64,000 bases of DNA, taken from Croceivirga sp. (lineage in GTDB: Bacteria > Bacteroidota > Bacteroidia > Flavobacteriales > Flavobacteriaceae). The stretch's first letter is position 1. Every line of letters starts with the position of its first letter. A model generated the notes under the pieces. The model was given only the letters and a program-made list of their open reading frames with translations, was not told the DNA's origin and did not search any database. The translations under genes and the position numbers were made by a program. Shown here in pieces: positions 26,662 through 35,917 of the stretch. The stretch lies in NCBI GenBank assembly GCA_028281025.1, contig JANQKR010000031.1, positions 1 to 64,000 on the forward strand, written 5' to 3'.

Positions 26662-27555
26662 TTGCAAAAAGTTCTTTTCTTGGAACAGAATCTAAAATAC
26701 CAACGTGAAATCACCTCCTTGTCCGACCAAGATAGTTTCTTGGTGATGAACAGGGTCCGTGATGCTTTTGATTATCCCATACATTTTCATCCGGAAATGG
26801 AATTGAATTTCATTGTTAACGGAAAGGGAATGCGGCGTAATGTGGGCTATTCCAGTGATGAAATTGATAACTACGAATTGGTTTTGGTAGGACCCAATGT
26901 GTTTCATGGTTGGGATATGTTTAAGTGCGATCACGCGGTTCATGAGGTTACCATTCAATTCCATAACGATCTTTTTAGCTCAAGTTTGTTGCGCAGGAGT
27001 TTAATGCGCCCCCTAAAGGAAATGTTCCAGAGATCGGTGCATGGAATCCTTTTCAAAAAGCAGGAGGTCAAAAAAATTGCCCCGAGATTATTGAAGGTTT
27101 CCGAGTTGGATGGGATCGATTATTTTTTGGAATTGTTTTCCATTCTCTATGACCTTTCCAAAACCCCGGGCCAGAAGTTACTTTCGGCCGCTGAACGTCC
27201 TGCGGATGATTTTGAAAATAGTGATAAGACCAAGTTGTTGTACAACTATATCCAACAGAATTACCCTAAAAAGATAACCTTGGATGAGGTGGCCCAGTTG
27301 CTCAATATGAGCAAAGTCTCCTTTAATAGGTTTATGAAAAAGACCACCAACCATACATTTATCGAATATTTGAACGAAGTACGGATCGACAACGCAGCCC
27401 GATTGTTGGCAGGCATGGATTACAGCATATCTGAGATTGCCTATATGTGTGGATTCAATAACATAGCCAACTTCAACAGGATTTTTAAAAAGATAAAAAA
27501 GTTGACCCCGAGCTCCTACAGAAAAAAGTTTTACAACTTTAAGCATGTGGAATGA
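26662..27555 (+). CDS. AraC-family regulator with cupin sensor domain
   Basis: A 297-residue regulator: N-terminal cupin-like sensor with HFHPEMELNFIVNGKG (about 41-56) and a C-terminal AraC DNA-binding domain (about 190-290) with both helix-turn-helices (LDEVAQLLNMSKVSFNRF and ISEIAYMCGFNNIANFNRIFK). The frame opens after a stop at 26649 and the first usable codon is TTG at 26662; the first ATG (codon 30) would remove part of the sensor. The TTG start is therefore preferred but uncertain. Divergent from susC2 and upstream of a convergent sulfatase, it is the probable regulator of the locus. Confidence 0.85.
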   Translation: MQKVLFLEQNLKYQREITSLSDQDSFLVMNRVRDAFDYPIHFHPEMELNFIVNGKGMRRNVGYSSDEIDNYELVLVGPNVFHGWDMFKCDHAVHEVTIQFHNDLFSSSLLRRSLMRPLKEMFQRSVHGILFKKQEVKKIAPRLLKVSELDGIDYFLELFSILYDLSKTPGQKLLSAAERPADDFENSDKTKLLYNYIQQNYPKKITLDEVAQLLNMSKVSFNRFMKKTTNHTFIEYLNEVRIDNAARLLAGMDYSISEIAYMCGFNNIANFNRIFKKIKKLTPSSYRKKFYNFKHVE

Positions 27556-27691
27556 TTCCAATTCAGTCAACCGAATCCATCCCCTAGAATTGGGAGTAGG
27601 GAGCCAGGTTGTGGGGAGAATACCACACAAGGTATGGAGAACCCTAACGGTATTCCCAAAGAGGATACCAACGGAAGCGTCTTGACTTAGT

Positions 27692-29470
27692 TCATAATCT
27701 TTTAAAATAGAGCAGCCTAAAGTCTATTGATGAATTTCCTGGGATGGAAACGGCCTTTAATGCCAGTTGTCCCTTACCTTTCTTTAAGGTCATTTCCCCC
27801 ATTTTGGTGGACTTAAAATCCTTTACATAAGACTCTATCCTTGGAGATCGGTCCTTGTCCGCACCTACCAATGGGGGATCATGTGCTTCGGTTATGGTCT
27901 TTGTTATCCTTTCCTTGTTCAGGGTCAGCTGAAGTTCGGTCCCAATATCTTCGGGCTTACACGTATAATGGAGATAGACTTCAAATTGGCCATCGTCCAA
28001 AATATCCACGTCCCAGGTAATGGAGTCATTTTCTTGCGTCCAATTGGTGTAAAAGGAATCATTGGGATAACGATTGCTCCTTTTGATCTTTCCATACGCA
28101 GTACCGTCCCTTGCGGGTAATTGGGCAAAACCATAAGTGCTATCGCCGATGGGAAACAATCTTTTCTGTGTAGGTCTCTCCAGCGCGTTCACTTCTTTTT
28201 CCCATTGCTTTTTTAAAGTGACCAAGGAATCCCTAATGCCGGGAAATCTTTCTGAAACATCCATGGTCTGGCCATTATCCGAAGTGATATCATATAATCT
28301 GTTTTCATCGTCCAACCGATAATTCTGGATCCGAACGCTGGTTTTTTGGTTCCAATGGTTGTAGACTGCCCGGTTGATCGTGCTTTGGCCCTTGTTCAAT
28401 AGCGCCTGGCTCAAATCCATCCCGTCCAGTTTTAGGGAATTGGGCAAGGTAATGTTGGTCAAACTTGCCAGGGTAGGCAAAAGGTCCACTGATCCCATCA
28501 GTTGTTTTGATGTTGTTCCGGCGGTAATTTTGTTGGGCCATTTGATAAAGAATGGGGATTTTACGCCCCCTTCATCCGTACTTCCCTTTTTACCGCGCAA
28601 GTTCCCGTTCCATCGCCAACCAGCGGGGCCATTATCGGACATAAACACCACAATGGTATTCCTTTCCAAACCATTTTCTTTAAGATGTTTGGTCAAACGT
28701 CCAATATTCCAATCAATATTTTCAACCATGGCCAAGGCGGCACGGGTAAAAAGTTCATCTTCCACTTCGTTGCCGTGGTATTTCATCCCAAGGGTACTTC
28801 CCTCAAACTTTTTCCAAAACCCATCCGGTACCTGCATTGGACTATGGGGAGTATTGACCGGAAGGTATAAAAGGAAAGGTTTGTCCCGTTGCTCGGAAAT
28901 GAATTCCATGCCATGGTCAAAAATATCATTGACCAGGAAGCCCTTGCCTTTTACAATTTTCCCATTATGTTCCAGCATTGGGCTAAAATAGTTGCCCCAG
29001 TGTCCTGAACAGAATCCATAATAATCATCAAAACCCCTGGAGTTGGGATGGTATGGGGGTTGGGTTCCATTGTGCCATTTTCCGTAGGCCGCGGTGGAAT
29101 AGCCGGCCTCCTTGAACAGCTCGGCAATCGTGGGGGCCTTCAAATCCATTCGTTCCCCGCCAGCTGATGTGGAATACACGCCCAGTCTAGGGAAGTATTG
29201 CCCTGTCAGCAACTCCGCACGGGTAGGGGAACAAACGGGTTGTACATAAAAATTTGAAATTGCAGCACCTTGCAGCGCAATGGAATCCATATTTGGTGTG
29301 GAAAGGTTGGTATTTCCATGATAACTCAAGTCACCCCAGGCCTGGTCATCGGTCAAAATGATAATGATGTTTGGTTTTTTGATGGGTGCCATCGGTTTGG
29401 AACAGGACGTTGTCCATACCAGAACAGGTAGCATCAAAACAAACCATCGGGAAAACGTATTTCTATCCAT
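27692..29470 (-). CDS. S1-family sulfatase, lipoprotein
   Basis: A 592-residue formylglycine-dependent sulfatase. A lipoprotein signal ends at Cys23 (TTSC). The metal-binding LTDDQAWGD is at 39-47 and the maturation motif CSPTR at 80-84, where Cys80 would be oxidised to formylglycine; AELLTG completes the signature. YGKWHNG holds the Lys and His of the active site. Residues after about 460 form an extra C-terminal beta domain. It removes sulfate esters from a glycan in the periplasm or at the surface; which glycan is unknown. No anaerobic sulfatase-maturing enzyme lies nearby. The start at MDRNTF gives the signal peptide; the longer in-frame start does not. Confidence 0.92.
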   Translation of the reverse strand: MDRNTFSRWFVLMLPVLVWTTSCSKPMAPIKKPNIIIILTDDQAWGDLSYHGNTNLSTPNMDSIALQGAAISNFYVQPVCSPTRAELLTGQYFPRLGVYSTSAGGERMDLKAPTIAELFKEAGYSTAAYGKWHNGTQPPYHPNSRGFDDYYGFCSGHWGNYFSPMLEHNGKIVKGKGFLVNDIFDHGMEFISEQRDKPFLLYLPVNTPHSPMQVPDGFWKKFEGSTLGMKYHGNEVEDELFTRAALAMVENIDWNIGRLTKHLKENGLERNTIVVFMSDNGPAGWRWNGNLRGKKGSTDEGGVKSPFFIKWPNKITAGTTSKQLMGSVDLLPTLASLTNITLPNSLKLDGMDLSQALLNKGQSTINRAVYNHWNQKTSVRIQNYRLDDENRLYDITSDNGQTMDVSERFPGIRDSLVTLKKQWEKEVNALERPTQKRLFPIGDSTYGFAQLPARDGTAYGKIKRSNRYPNDSFYTNWTQENDSITWDVDILDDGQFEVYLHYTCKPEDIGTELQLTLNKERITKTITEAHDPPLVGADKDRSPRIESYVKDFKSTKMGEMTLKKGKGQLALKAVSIPGNSSIDFRLLYFKRL

Positions 29471-29607
29471 GGCAGGTAAGGTAATTGTCTTTCCCAATGT
29501 ATTGCTAGTTTTGTAAATAACCAAGTGGTACTTTTAAAAGCCATTATTGGGGGATGTGGCCATCTTTTTTGAACTACATTTGCCCATCTTTTCGTAATTG
29601 GTCAGCC

Positions 29608-30018
29608 ATGATAGCAACAATATGTAGAAAGGCACATTTTAATGCGGCACATCGATTGCACAATCCCAACTGGAGCGATCAAAAGAACGTGGAGGTTTTT
29701 GGGAAATGCAACAGTCCCCATTACCATGGGCATAATTTTGATCTTGAGGTCCGTATTCGGGGTGAAGTGGATCCAAATACGGGCTTTGTAATGGATTTGG
29801 CCTTTTTGGGACAATTGATCAAGGAGGAGATAGAAGAACGATTTGATCATAAAAACCTAAATGAAGACTGCCCGGAGTTTAAGGATCTTTTTCCCTCCAC
29901 CGAACATTTTGTTAAAATTATTTACGATATTTTGAAACCCAAGCTCAAGGAAGGCCAGTTATTGCATATCACCTTGCATGAAACACAAAAGAATTCCGCA
30001 GAATATGGGGATTGGTAA
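29608..30018 (+). CDS. queD: 6-pyruvoyltetrahydropterin synthase / QueD family protein
   Basis: A 136-residue protein of the PTPS/QueD fold. Zinc ligands are His15 (HFNAAH), His40 and His42 (YHGHN), with catalytic Cys34 in FGKCNSPHYHGH and a C-terminal HETxxN segment. In bacteria most members make 6-carboxytetrahydropterin for queuosine; a pterin role is the alternative. The start at MIATICRKAHF matches the family; the upstream in-frame ATG adds 18 unrelated residues. It is followed 27 bases later by tRNA-Val, an interesting neighbour for a tRNA-modification gene but probably chance, since GAC is not a queuosine anticodon. Confidence 0.85.
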   Translation: MIATICRKAHFNAAHRLHNPNWSDQKNVEVFGKCNSPHYHGHNFDLEVRIRGEVDPNTGFVMDLAFLGQLIKEEIEERFDHKNLNEDCPEFKDLFPSTEHFVKIIYDILKPKLKEGQLLHITLHETQKNSAEYGDW

Positions 30019-30045
30019 CATTTTTACGATATTGCAGCACTTTTT

Positions 30046-30120
30046 GGAGTATTAGCTCAGTTGGTTTAGAGCGCTGCCTTGACAGGGCAGAGGTCACTGG
30101 TTCGAATCCAGTATACTCCA
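30046..30120 (+). tRNA. tRNA-Val (anticodon GAC)
   Basis: Complete cloverleaf of 75 bases: acceptor GGAGTAT with ATACTCC, D-arm region TTAGCTCAGTTGGTTTAGAGC in parts, anticodon stem CTGCC/GGCAG with loop TTGACAG, T-arm ACTGG/CCAGT with TTCGAAT, discriminator A. CCA is not encoded. A terminator follows. Confidence 0.97.
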
Positions 30121-30135
30121 CAAATAACACGGAGG

Positions 30136-30160
30136 CCCCCTTATAACTCAAGGGGGTTTT
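30136..30160 (+). terminator. terminator of tRNA-Val
   Basis: CCCCCTT pairs with AAGGGGG, followed by TTTT. Confidence 0.85.
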
Positions 30161-30171
30161 ATGTTCAAGGG

Positions 30172-30597
30172 TTAATCTGCCTTTTTTAAATCATTCTTCT
30201 CCATTTCAAAAATCATCTCGCTTTCGTCAAGTGAAAATCGCATTATGGATTTTTTTCTGGTGGGATAAATTCCCATAATTGAATATCCATCTTCTTCAGC
30301 GCCTATTTTGATGAGCTGTTCTTGGGAATCAAATTTCCATTTTGCACCTTCAACCATCCTAAGGATCATTTGAAAGGTAGGTGCCTTCGATTCGGTCGTT
30401 AACTGAAAATCCCCATTTTCCAAAAAACTAAAAGTTGCATTTTTAAAACCGTCCATTACGCCTCTAAGCTCAGGATTTGGTGACTTTTTGACCATCTTTT
30501 TTGCTTTCCAATGACCATATAACTCACTTTGTTGGATTTGTCCATAAGAACAAATACTTAAGATAATTGCTGCAATGAGCAATACGATATTTTTCAT
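30172..30597 (-). CDS. lipocalin-like secreted protein
   Basis: A 141-residue exported protein with a signal peptide (1-20, ending near CSYG). The mature part has the pattern of small Bacteroidota lipocalin-like proteins: an early (G)HWK strand-turn, a FSFLENGDFQL hairpin and a KWKFD strand in an antiparallel beta-rich domain. No catalytic residues are evident. The start at MKNIVLL is taken because the 13 residues before it do not fit a signal peptide. It is a single gene convergent with tRNA-Val. Confidence 0.68.
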   Translation of the reverse strand: MKNIVLLIAAIILSICSYGQIQQSELYGHWKAKKMVKKSPNPELRGVMDGFKNATFSFLENGDFQLTTESKAPTFQMILRMVEGAKWKFDSQEQLIKIGAEEDGYSIMGIYPTRKKSIMRFSLDESEMIFEMEKNDLKKAD

Positions 30598-30743
30598 GTT
30601 TTCTGTTTTATGGTTCGAAGCAGCCATTTCATACACTCAAGACATCCCTAAGATAACGAATACCTGAAGTAGAAAAAACCCAGAAAACAATGATATTGCG
30701 AAGGTAGTACTAAGGCCATTGCAATAGGGCCAAAACCACTTTT

Positions 30744-31115
30744 CTAAAAACTTACCGTACAGGCATTGGATTTACCAAACCAGCGTACGCGATTTTTGGA
30801 GGCAATAGTGTAAATGGTATCCCTAATAATTTTTGGGATGTAGGCAAGCAAAGCGGCTACCAATCGCCACTTGGGAATTTTTGATACAATTTCCAGAAAA
30901 CCATCGGAATGGGTATGGGGGCCATTTTCATCAAAAAGGATAACGGTGGTCAGGTCTTCGGTCGGAAAACCGTACTGTTTGAGCAATAGCTGTCCCTTTG
31001 GGGATTGAAAAGGGACAAATTGAAATATATCATATGGAGCAAATTTTAGCAACCAGCCCACAACCCCATTGCATAAGTTGCATTCCCCGTCGAAGATGAT
31101 GATGTTCTTTTCCAT
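30744..31115 (-). CDS. DCC-family (DUF393) thiol-disulfide oxidoreductase-like protein
   Basis: A 123-residue protein with the DUF393 signature DGECNLCN at 9-16, a thioredoxin-like CxxC (Cys13, Cys16). The conserved FVPFQS and the C-terminal RWFGKSNAC are also typical. The family is named for its DxxCxxC motif; a redox role is assumed but substrates are not known. It is downstream of murF on the same strand with an 84-base gap. Confidence 0.85.
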   Translation of the reverse strand: MEKNIIIFDGECNLCNGVVGWLLKFAPYDIFQFVPFQSPKGQLLLKQYGFPTEDLTTVILFDENGPHTHSDGFLEIVSKIPKWRLVAALLAYIPKIIRDTIYTIASKNRVRWFGKSNACTVSF

Positions 31116-31199
31116 ACGAATTGGTTTAGTTACGCTTTAGTTCGTTGGAAAGGTGGGACCATTTCAATGAAATCCCACTTTTAGGAAAAGTTTGGCAAA

Positions 31200-32474
31200 T
31201 CAGAGAAGGTCAAGAATACGTTCCATGGCCATTCCTCGAGACCCCTTTATTAAGAGTGTGCCTTGCGGTAATGGGTTTTGCAAAAGATATTTTTTCAAAT
31301 CTTCGAAGGAAGAAAAAGTAAGGGCGTTGGTCTTGGTGTTGGCAAAGTGCTCCCCGACCAAAAAGATGTGGTCAAATCCTAGTTTTTCCGCTAGGTCGGT
31401 TATGGCCTGGTGTTCTTTGGCTGCAGCTTCACCCAGTTCAAACATATCGCCAAGAAAAAGGACTTTGCGTTTCGCCTTCACCTTGGCAAAGCTTTTTAAG
31501 GCGACCTCCATGCTACTGGGATTGGCATTATAGGCATCCAATACAATGTGGTGTCCCCCCTTTTTCAACAATTGCGATCGGTTGTTCCCTGGAATGTAGG
31601 TGGCAATGGCTTTCTTGATGTCCTCAAGGGGAACATTAAAATACTTGCCGATCACTACCGCTGCACAGCAATTGGGAAAATTATAGGCACCTACCAATTG
31701 TGTTTCCACTGTAATGTTTTCAAACTCCAATTGAACAAAAGGTTCAGCGGTCATGAGTTTTATGGTGTAATAGTTGCCGTCCGTCTGGCTAAAGCCAAAC
31801 TTTTTTACATAGTGTGATAGTTTTTCCTTTTGAATGGGATCGTCGGCGTTTAGGAATACCTGTCCGTTATTGGCCAGTAAGTAATCATATAATTCGCTTT
31901 TCCCCTTAATTACACCTTCAACGCCCCCAAAACCCTCCAAATGGGCTTTCCCAAAATTGGTAATATAGCCGAAGTCCGGCCGGGAGAGGTTGGAAAGAAA
32001 CTCAATTTCCTTTTGGTGGTTGGCCCCCATTTCAATAATGGCCATTTCGGTATCCTCCCTTATACTCAGTAAGGTTAAGGGAACCCCAATGTGATTGTTG
32101 AGATTGCCCTGGGTGGCAATGGTGCTGTACTTTTTGGATAGCACGGCATAGATCAATTCCTTTGTGGTGGTTTTGCCATTACTTCCAGTCAAGGAAATTA
32201 CAATCGCTTTACTCCGGTTCCTGTGATAGGTGCCCAGTTCCTGTAAGGTCTTTAGCACATCTTCCACCAAAATGGTCTTATCATCAAGTTGGAATTCAGA
32301 TTCGTCAATTATGGCATAGGCGGCCCCTTTTTTTAGTGCTTCCTTCGCAAAGGCATTTCCATTAAAATTTGGTCCTTTCAGGGCAAAGAAAAGGGAGTTT
32401 TGTTCGATTTTTCGGGTGTCCGTTGATATGTTTCCGTACTGTAAAAACAGTTGGTGCAATTGTTCCAAATCCAT
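31200..32474 (-). CDS. murF: UDP-N-acetylmuramoyl-tripeptide--D-alanyl-D-alanine ligase
   Basis: A 424-residue cytoplasmic Mur ligase that adds D-Ala-D-Ala to the peptidoglycan precursor with ATP. The P-loop TGSNGKTTTKE is at 96-106; NHIGVPLTLL, EMGANHQKEI and LDAYNANPSSM are typical of MurF. It follows gldJ on the same strand, but a strong hairpin in between should make it a separate transcript. Full length, with a clear ATG. Confidence 0.95.
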   Translation of the reverse strand: MDLEQLHQLFLQYGNISTDTRKIEQNSLFFALKGPNFNGNAFAKEALKKGAAYAIIDESEFQLDDKTILVEDVLKTLQELGTYHRNRSKAIVISLTGSNGKTTTKELIYAVLSKKYSTIATQGNLNNHIGVPLTLLSIREDTEMAIIEMGANHQKEIEFLSNLSRPDFGYITNFGKAHLEGFGGVEGVIKGKSELYDYLLANNGQVFLNADDPIQKEKLSHYVKKFGFSQTDGNYYTIKLMTAEPFVQLEFENITVETQLVGAYNFPNCCAAVVIGKYFNVPLEDIKKAIATYIPGNNRSQLLKKGGHHIVLDAYNANPSSMEVALKSFAKVKAKRKVLFLGDMFELGEAAAKEHQAITDLAEKLGFDHIFLVGEHFANTKTNALTFSSFEDLKKYLLQNPLPQGTLLIKGSRGMAMERILDLL

Positions 32475-32483
32475 AAATCGAAG

Positions 32484-32518
32484 ATAAAAAAAGCCCTTGA
32501 TTCAATATCAAGGGCTTT
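32484..32518 (-). terminator. terminator of gldJ
   Basis: AAAGCCCTTGAT pairs with ATCAAGGGCTTT across a five-base loop; read leftward it ends in a run of seven T. It lies between gldJ and murF. Confidence 0.9.
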
Positions 32519-32536
32519 CAAATGAATATCAAATAT

Positions 32537-34198
32537 TTATTTGGCTTTCTTGTGCCTTACCGTTTTCTTGGTTTTGGATTTAGATCCTACCCGAGACATG
32601 GCACATCTAAATCCGATATCGTCCGTAGCCATATATTGTGGTAGGTACCTCCGTTGCGCGGGATCCAACCAGAATGCCCTGTCCCTCCAAGAACCACCTT
32701 TGTAGACCCTTACTTCATCGTTGATCAGGGAGGTCCTGTAGTTAGAGGTATCATACTGACGTAACAATTTGCCGGTAGAGTCCCTTTCCACTTTGTGTGA
32801 AGGGGAATCGTACATTTTTCTATTGTCCTCCTCTTCATCACTAAAACGCTCGAAGAATCTGGAAGACCCGGGGTCACCATCCCGAAATCCTCTATTGTCA
32901 CTGGTCGAGAAGTTTGTCCTTAAGTAGGTTTCTTCCTCGCCAATGGGTACTTCTTTGATTTCACCCGGTAGGTTCACCGCGACAACTCTGCCGTTTGGAA
33001 GGGTGTCATACACTATTTCATCACGTAGGACGTCCACTTTGCCGTCCTCACCAATCGCCTTTTTCAAATAGATGTTCCCTCGATAGTAATTAAAGTCGCT
33101 AATTTCATCATCAACAATTGGTCTGTAGACATCTGCTACCCATTCACTTACGTTACCTGCCATGTCATAAAGGCCAAAATCATTGGGTTTGTACGACTTA
33201 ACTTCTGCAGTGATATCGGCTCCATCATCGGACCAACCGGCGATTCCGCCGTAATCCCCCTTACCTTGTTTAAAGTTGGCCAATTGGTCACCACGACCTA
33301 CACGTTGGCCATTTCTTGTATAATCACCTTCCCATGGATATTTCTTTCTACCCCTGTAATTGTTGTATTCCCTGGTACCGATCAAAGCTTGTGCGGCGTA
33401 TTCCCATTCGGTTTCGGTAGGTAAGCGGTACTCCGGAGTGATGATGCCGCTACTGCGCTTGGCAAAAACATTGATGGAATCCCTTTTCTGTTTTCCTTGA
33501 AGTGAATCTATTTCACCGCCATAAACGGATTCGGGGTTATTTAAGTAAGCTTCGGTACTAAAGGTTCCATTGACCTCGCCATTGACCACACCGTACATGG
33601 CATCTTCGGACAAGAACCCTTCCCTCACCAACATGATCTCATTGACCCTATCCGTACGCCATTCCGCATACTGTGTGGCTTGAACCCAGTTAACACCAAC
33701 TACTGGGTACTCTGCATAGGCCGGATGCCTCAAATAGCTATTGGTCATTGTTTCATTAAAACCCAAACGGTTTCTCCATACCAAAGTATCCGGCAAGGCC
33801 CCTCTGTAAATGTTTTCATACATTGGATTCTCGGGAGGATATACCGCCTTTAAGTAATCCAGATATTCCAAATACATTACATTGGTCACCTCAGTCTCGT
33901 CCATATAAAAGGATTGGACATGCTGTTGCGTTGGTGAATTGTTCCAATCATGCATGATGTCGTCCTGAACTTTTCCCTTGGTGAAGGTTCCTCCTTCCAC
34001 AAATACCGTTCCTGGTGGCGTTTCCTGCTCTTTAAAATCGGAATTATACTGAAAACCACCTTCCTTGGCATTAATTTTCCAACCTGTGGCCCGTGATATG
34101 TTTTTGGAAGAGGAGGAAGAGGATGAATTTTTACAGCTAGAAAGGGTTCCCACAACTAGAAAAGAAGAAAGAACAACTTTTGCAACGTATTTTTTCAT
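32537..34198 (-). CDS. gldJ: gliding motility lipoprotein GldJ
   Basis: A 553-residue lipoprotein with lipobox LSSC (Cys22) and a Ser-rich linker. The rest is a formylglycine-generating-enzyme-like (FGE-sulfatase) domain, seen in FVEGGTFTKG, YRLPTETEWEYAA, GLYDMAGNVSEWVADVY and GGSWRDRAFWL. GldJ, with GldK, belongs to the type IX secretion/gliding machinery of flavobacteria. It probably lacks FGE activity. The ATG at MKKYVAK gives a clean lipoprotein signal, whereas the longer frame adds 42 residues without one. A TAnnTTTG-like box (TACGTTTG, 34356-34349) is 150 bases upstream. The family is well recognised by its length and by the neighbouring porV. Confidence 0.92.
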   Translation of the reverse strand: MKKYVAKVVLSSFLVVGTLSSCKNSSSSSSSKNISRATGWKINAKEGGFQYNSDFKEQETPPGTVFVEGGTFTKGKVQDDIMHDWNNSPTQQHVQSFYMDETEVTNVMYLEYLDYLKAVYPPENPMYENIYRGALPDTLVWRNRLGFNETMTNSYLRHPAYAEYPVVGVNWVQATQYAEWRTDRVNEIMLVREGFLSEDAMYGVVNGEVNGTFSTEAYLNNPESVYGGEIDSLQGKQKRDSINVFAKRSSGIITPEYRLPTETEWEYAAQALIGTREYNNYRGRKKYPWEGDYTRNGQRVGRGDQLANFKQGKGDYGGIAGWSDDGADITAEVKSYKPNDFGLYDMAGNVSEWVADVYRPIVDDEISDFNYYRGNIYLKKAIGEDGKVDVLRDEIVYDTLPNGRVVAVNLPGEIKEVPIGEEETYLRTNFSTSDNRGFRDGDPGSSRFFERFSDEEEDNRKMYDSPSHKVERDSTGKLLRQYDTSNYRTSLINDEVRVYKGGSWRDRAFWLDPAQRRYLPQYMATDDIGFRCAMSRVGSKSKTKKTVRHKKAK

Positions 34199-34531
34199 AA
34201 GACTTGAGTTCTGAGCCATTCTCATTATAAATGGCACTTTAGTTTCATTTGATTTAAACCAGTTTTCGGCTTTAAAACGAAAAATTGGGAACAATATTTT
34301 ACCGTACAAAAAATTTGCGCACAATTAATTACCTGCCCATATGCTTTACAAACGTAGCTTCCACCACAATAGTATCACCTTGGTACAGAATTAACAGAAT
34401 TCCGTACTTTAAACTTTTATCGAAAAGTAATGGGCACGCATAAGAATTTAATAAAAAGCCCGTTTAACCATAATATGTCCAAACATTTTTGATATTTGGT
34501 CATAAATAAGAACGTTCGACTACTCAATAAA
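34199..34531. other. 333-base divergent gap between gldJ and porV
   Basis: No gene or gene remnant is visible on either strand. In other flavobacteria porU lies here. TACGTTTG on the - strand at 34349-34356 is a possible -7 box for gldJ; GATATTTG near 34491-34498 is a weak one for porV. Confidence 0.5.
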
Positions 34532-35683
34532 ATGACGAAAATGAAAAAGTTCATTCTTTTAGCTTCCATACTGTTAGTTGCTAAAGTTTCCTCCCAACAA
34601 GACCGGGCCATTACAACTGCTGTTCCATTTTTGAACATTGCCGCGGATGCAAGAAGCTCCGGTATGGGGGATATGGGTGTGGCCACTCCCATGGATGCGT
34701 TTTCACAGCAATGGAACCCTTCCAAATATGCTTTTGCAAAGCAAAAACTGGGTGTGGGGGTAAGTTATACGCCTTATTTGGAGAGTATTGTCACGGATAT
34801 TGCACTCTTGAGCGCCAATGTATACAACAAGATCAATGAAGGCAGTGCCTTTGGTTTTGGGGTACGATTTTTTGGCCTGGGTGAAATTGAGTTAAGGCAA
34901 ACCGCAACTGAAGACCCAAGGATCGTTGAGCCCAATGAATTTTCCGTGGAAGGTTCGTATTCCCTTAAATTGAGCCCAACCTTTGCGATGTCCGTTGGGG
35001 GAAGGTTCATAAGTTCCAACCTAAGGTTTCAGGAAGGGACACAGGATTCCCAGGCTGGAAATGCTTTTGCAGTGGACGTTTCAGGTTTTTATCGTTCGCG
35101 GGAAATCGCATACAATTCCTTTAATGGTAGATGGAGGGGAGGCTTTAATATATCCAATGTAGGGGGTAAGATCCAATACGATGGTGGCGGTCAGGAAAAC
35201 TTCTTGCCGACCAATTTGAAATTTGGCGGCGGTTTCGATTTTATTTTTGATCCGGACAATGTTTTGGGCATTTATACGGAATTCAATAAGCTTTTGGTCC
35301 CGACCCCCAGGGATTTTGACGGGGATGGGGACATTGATTCCGAAGATACCAATGAATACCAACAGATAAGCTTTTTCAATGGGATATTTGAGTCCTTTGG
35401 AGATGCGCCGGACGGATTTAGTGAAGAACTTCAGGAAGTCACCTGGGCACTGGGAGCAGAGTATCGCTATTTGGAATCCTTTATGCTTAGGGCGGGATAT
35501 TTCAATGAGAACGAGGAAAAGGGATCGCGCCAGTTTTTTACGTTGGGGGCGGGGTTCAAGTTTAAATCCACACAGATAGACCTTTCTTATTTGTTCTCTA
35601 CGGCGCAAGTTCGCAATCCATTGGAAAACACGCTGCGATTTTCCCTTACCTTTAATTTTGGTGAGGAGATTTATATCGACTAA
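34532..35683 (+). CDS. porV: type IX secretion outer-membrane protein PorV (LptO)
   Basis: A 383-residue outer-membrane beta-barrel of the PorV/FadL-like type with a signal peptide (4-20). The start of the mature protein, ITTAVPFLNIAADARSSGMGDMGVAT in pieces, and QQWNPSKYAF are characteristic of PorV. It shuttles type IX cargo from the translocon to the sortase PorU. The start is set at MTKMKKF; an ATG nine bases later also fits. It is followed by its own terminator. Confidence 0.92.
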   Translation: MTKMKKFILLASILLVAKVSSQQDRAITTAVPFLNIAADARSSGMGDMGVATPMDAFSQQWNPSKYAFAKQKLGVGVSYTPYLESIVTDIALLSANVYNKINEGSAFGFGVRFFGLGEIELRQTATEDPRIVEPNEFSVEGSYSLKLSPTFAMSVGGRFISSNLRFQEGTQDSQAGNAFAVDVSGFYRSREIAYNSFNGRWRGGFNISNVGGKIQYDGGGQENFLPTNLKFGGGFDFIFDPDNVLGIYTEFNKLLVPTPRDFDGDGDIDSEDTNEYQQISFFNGIFESFGDAPDGFSEELQEVTWALGAEYRYLESFMLRAGYFNENEEKGSRQFFTLGAGFKFKSTQIDLSYLFSTAQVRNPLENTLRFSLTFNFGEEIYID

Positions 35684-35706
35684 ATACGATAATATTGAAG
35701 TATGGA

Positions 35707-35730
35707 CCCTGACAATCGTCGGGGTTTTTT
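35707..35730 (+). terminator. terminator of porV
   Basis: CCCTGAC pairs with GTCGGGG (one G-T pair) around AATC, followed by TTTTTT. Confidence 0.85.
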
Positions 35731-35917
35731 ATTGAAGTGATTTCAACTTTTTCCATTTGCTAAAAAATTGTCCTTTTTCGCCCATTTTTCTTCTTTTTTC
35801 CTTCCGTAGCCCTGCCATGCAACTCAAAAAAGCTTTCAAATGGTCAAAAAATGCCTAATTTTCGCCTAAACGCAAAAAGTTTAAATCACTTTATTTTTAG
35901 GAATGAACCATAGCTAA

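Noticed and set aside
28374-28991. + strand open frame of 205 codons inside the sulfatase gene
   Set aside because: Antisense shadow of an intact sulfatase with conserved catalytic motifs.
29608-30120. Functional link between queD and tRNA-Val
   Set aside because: tRNA-Val(GAC) is not a queuosine tRNA; the adjacency looks accidental.
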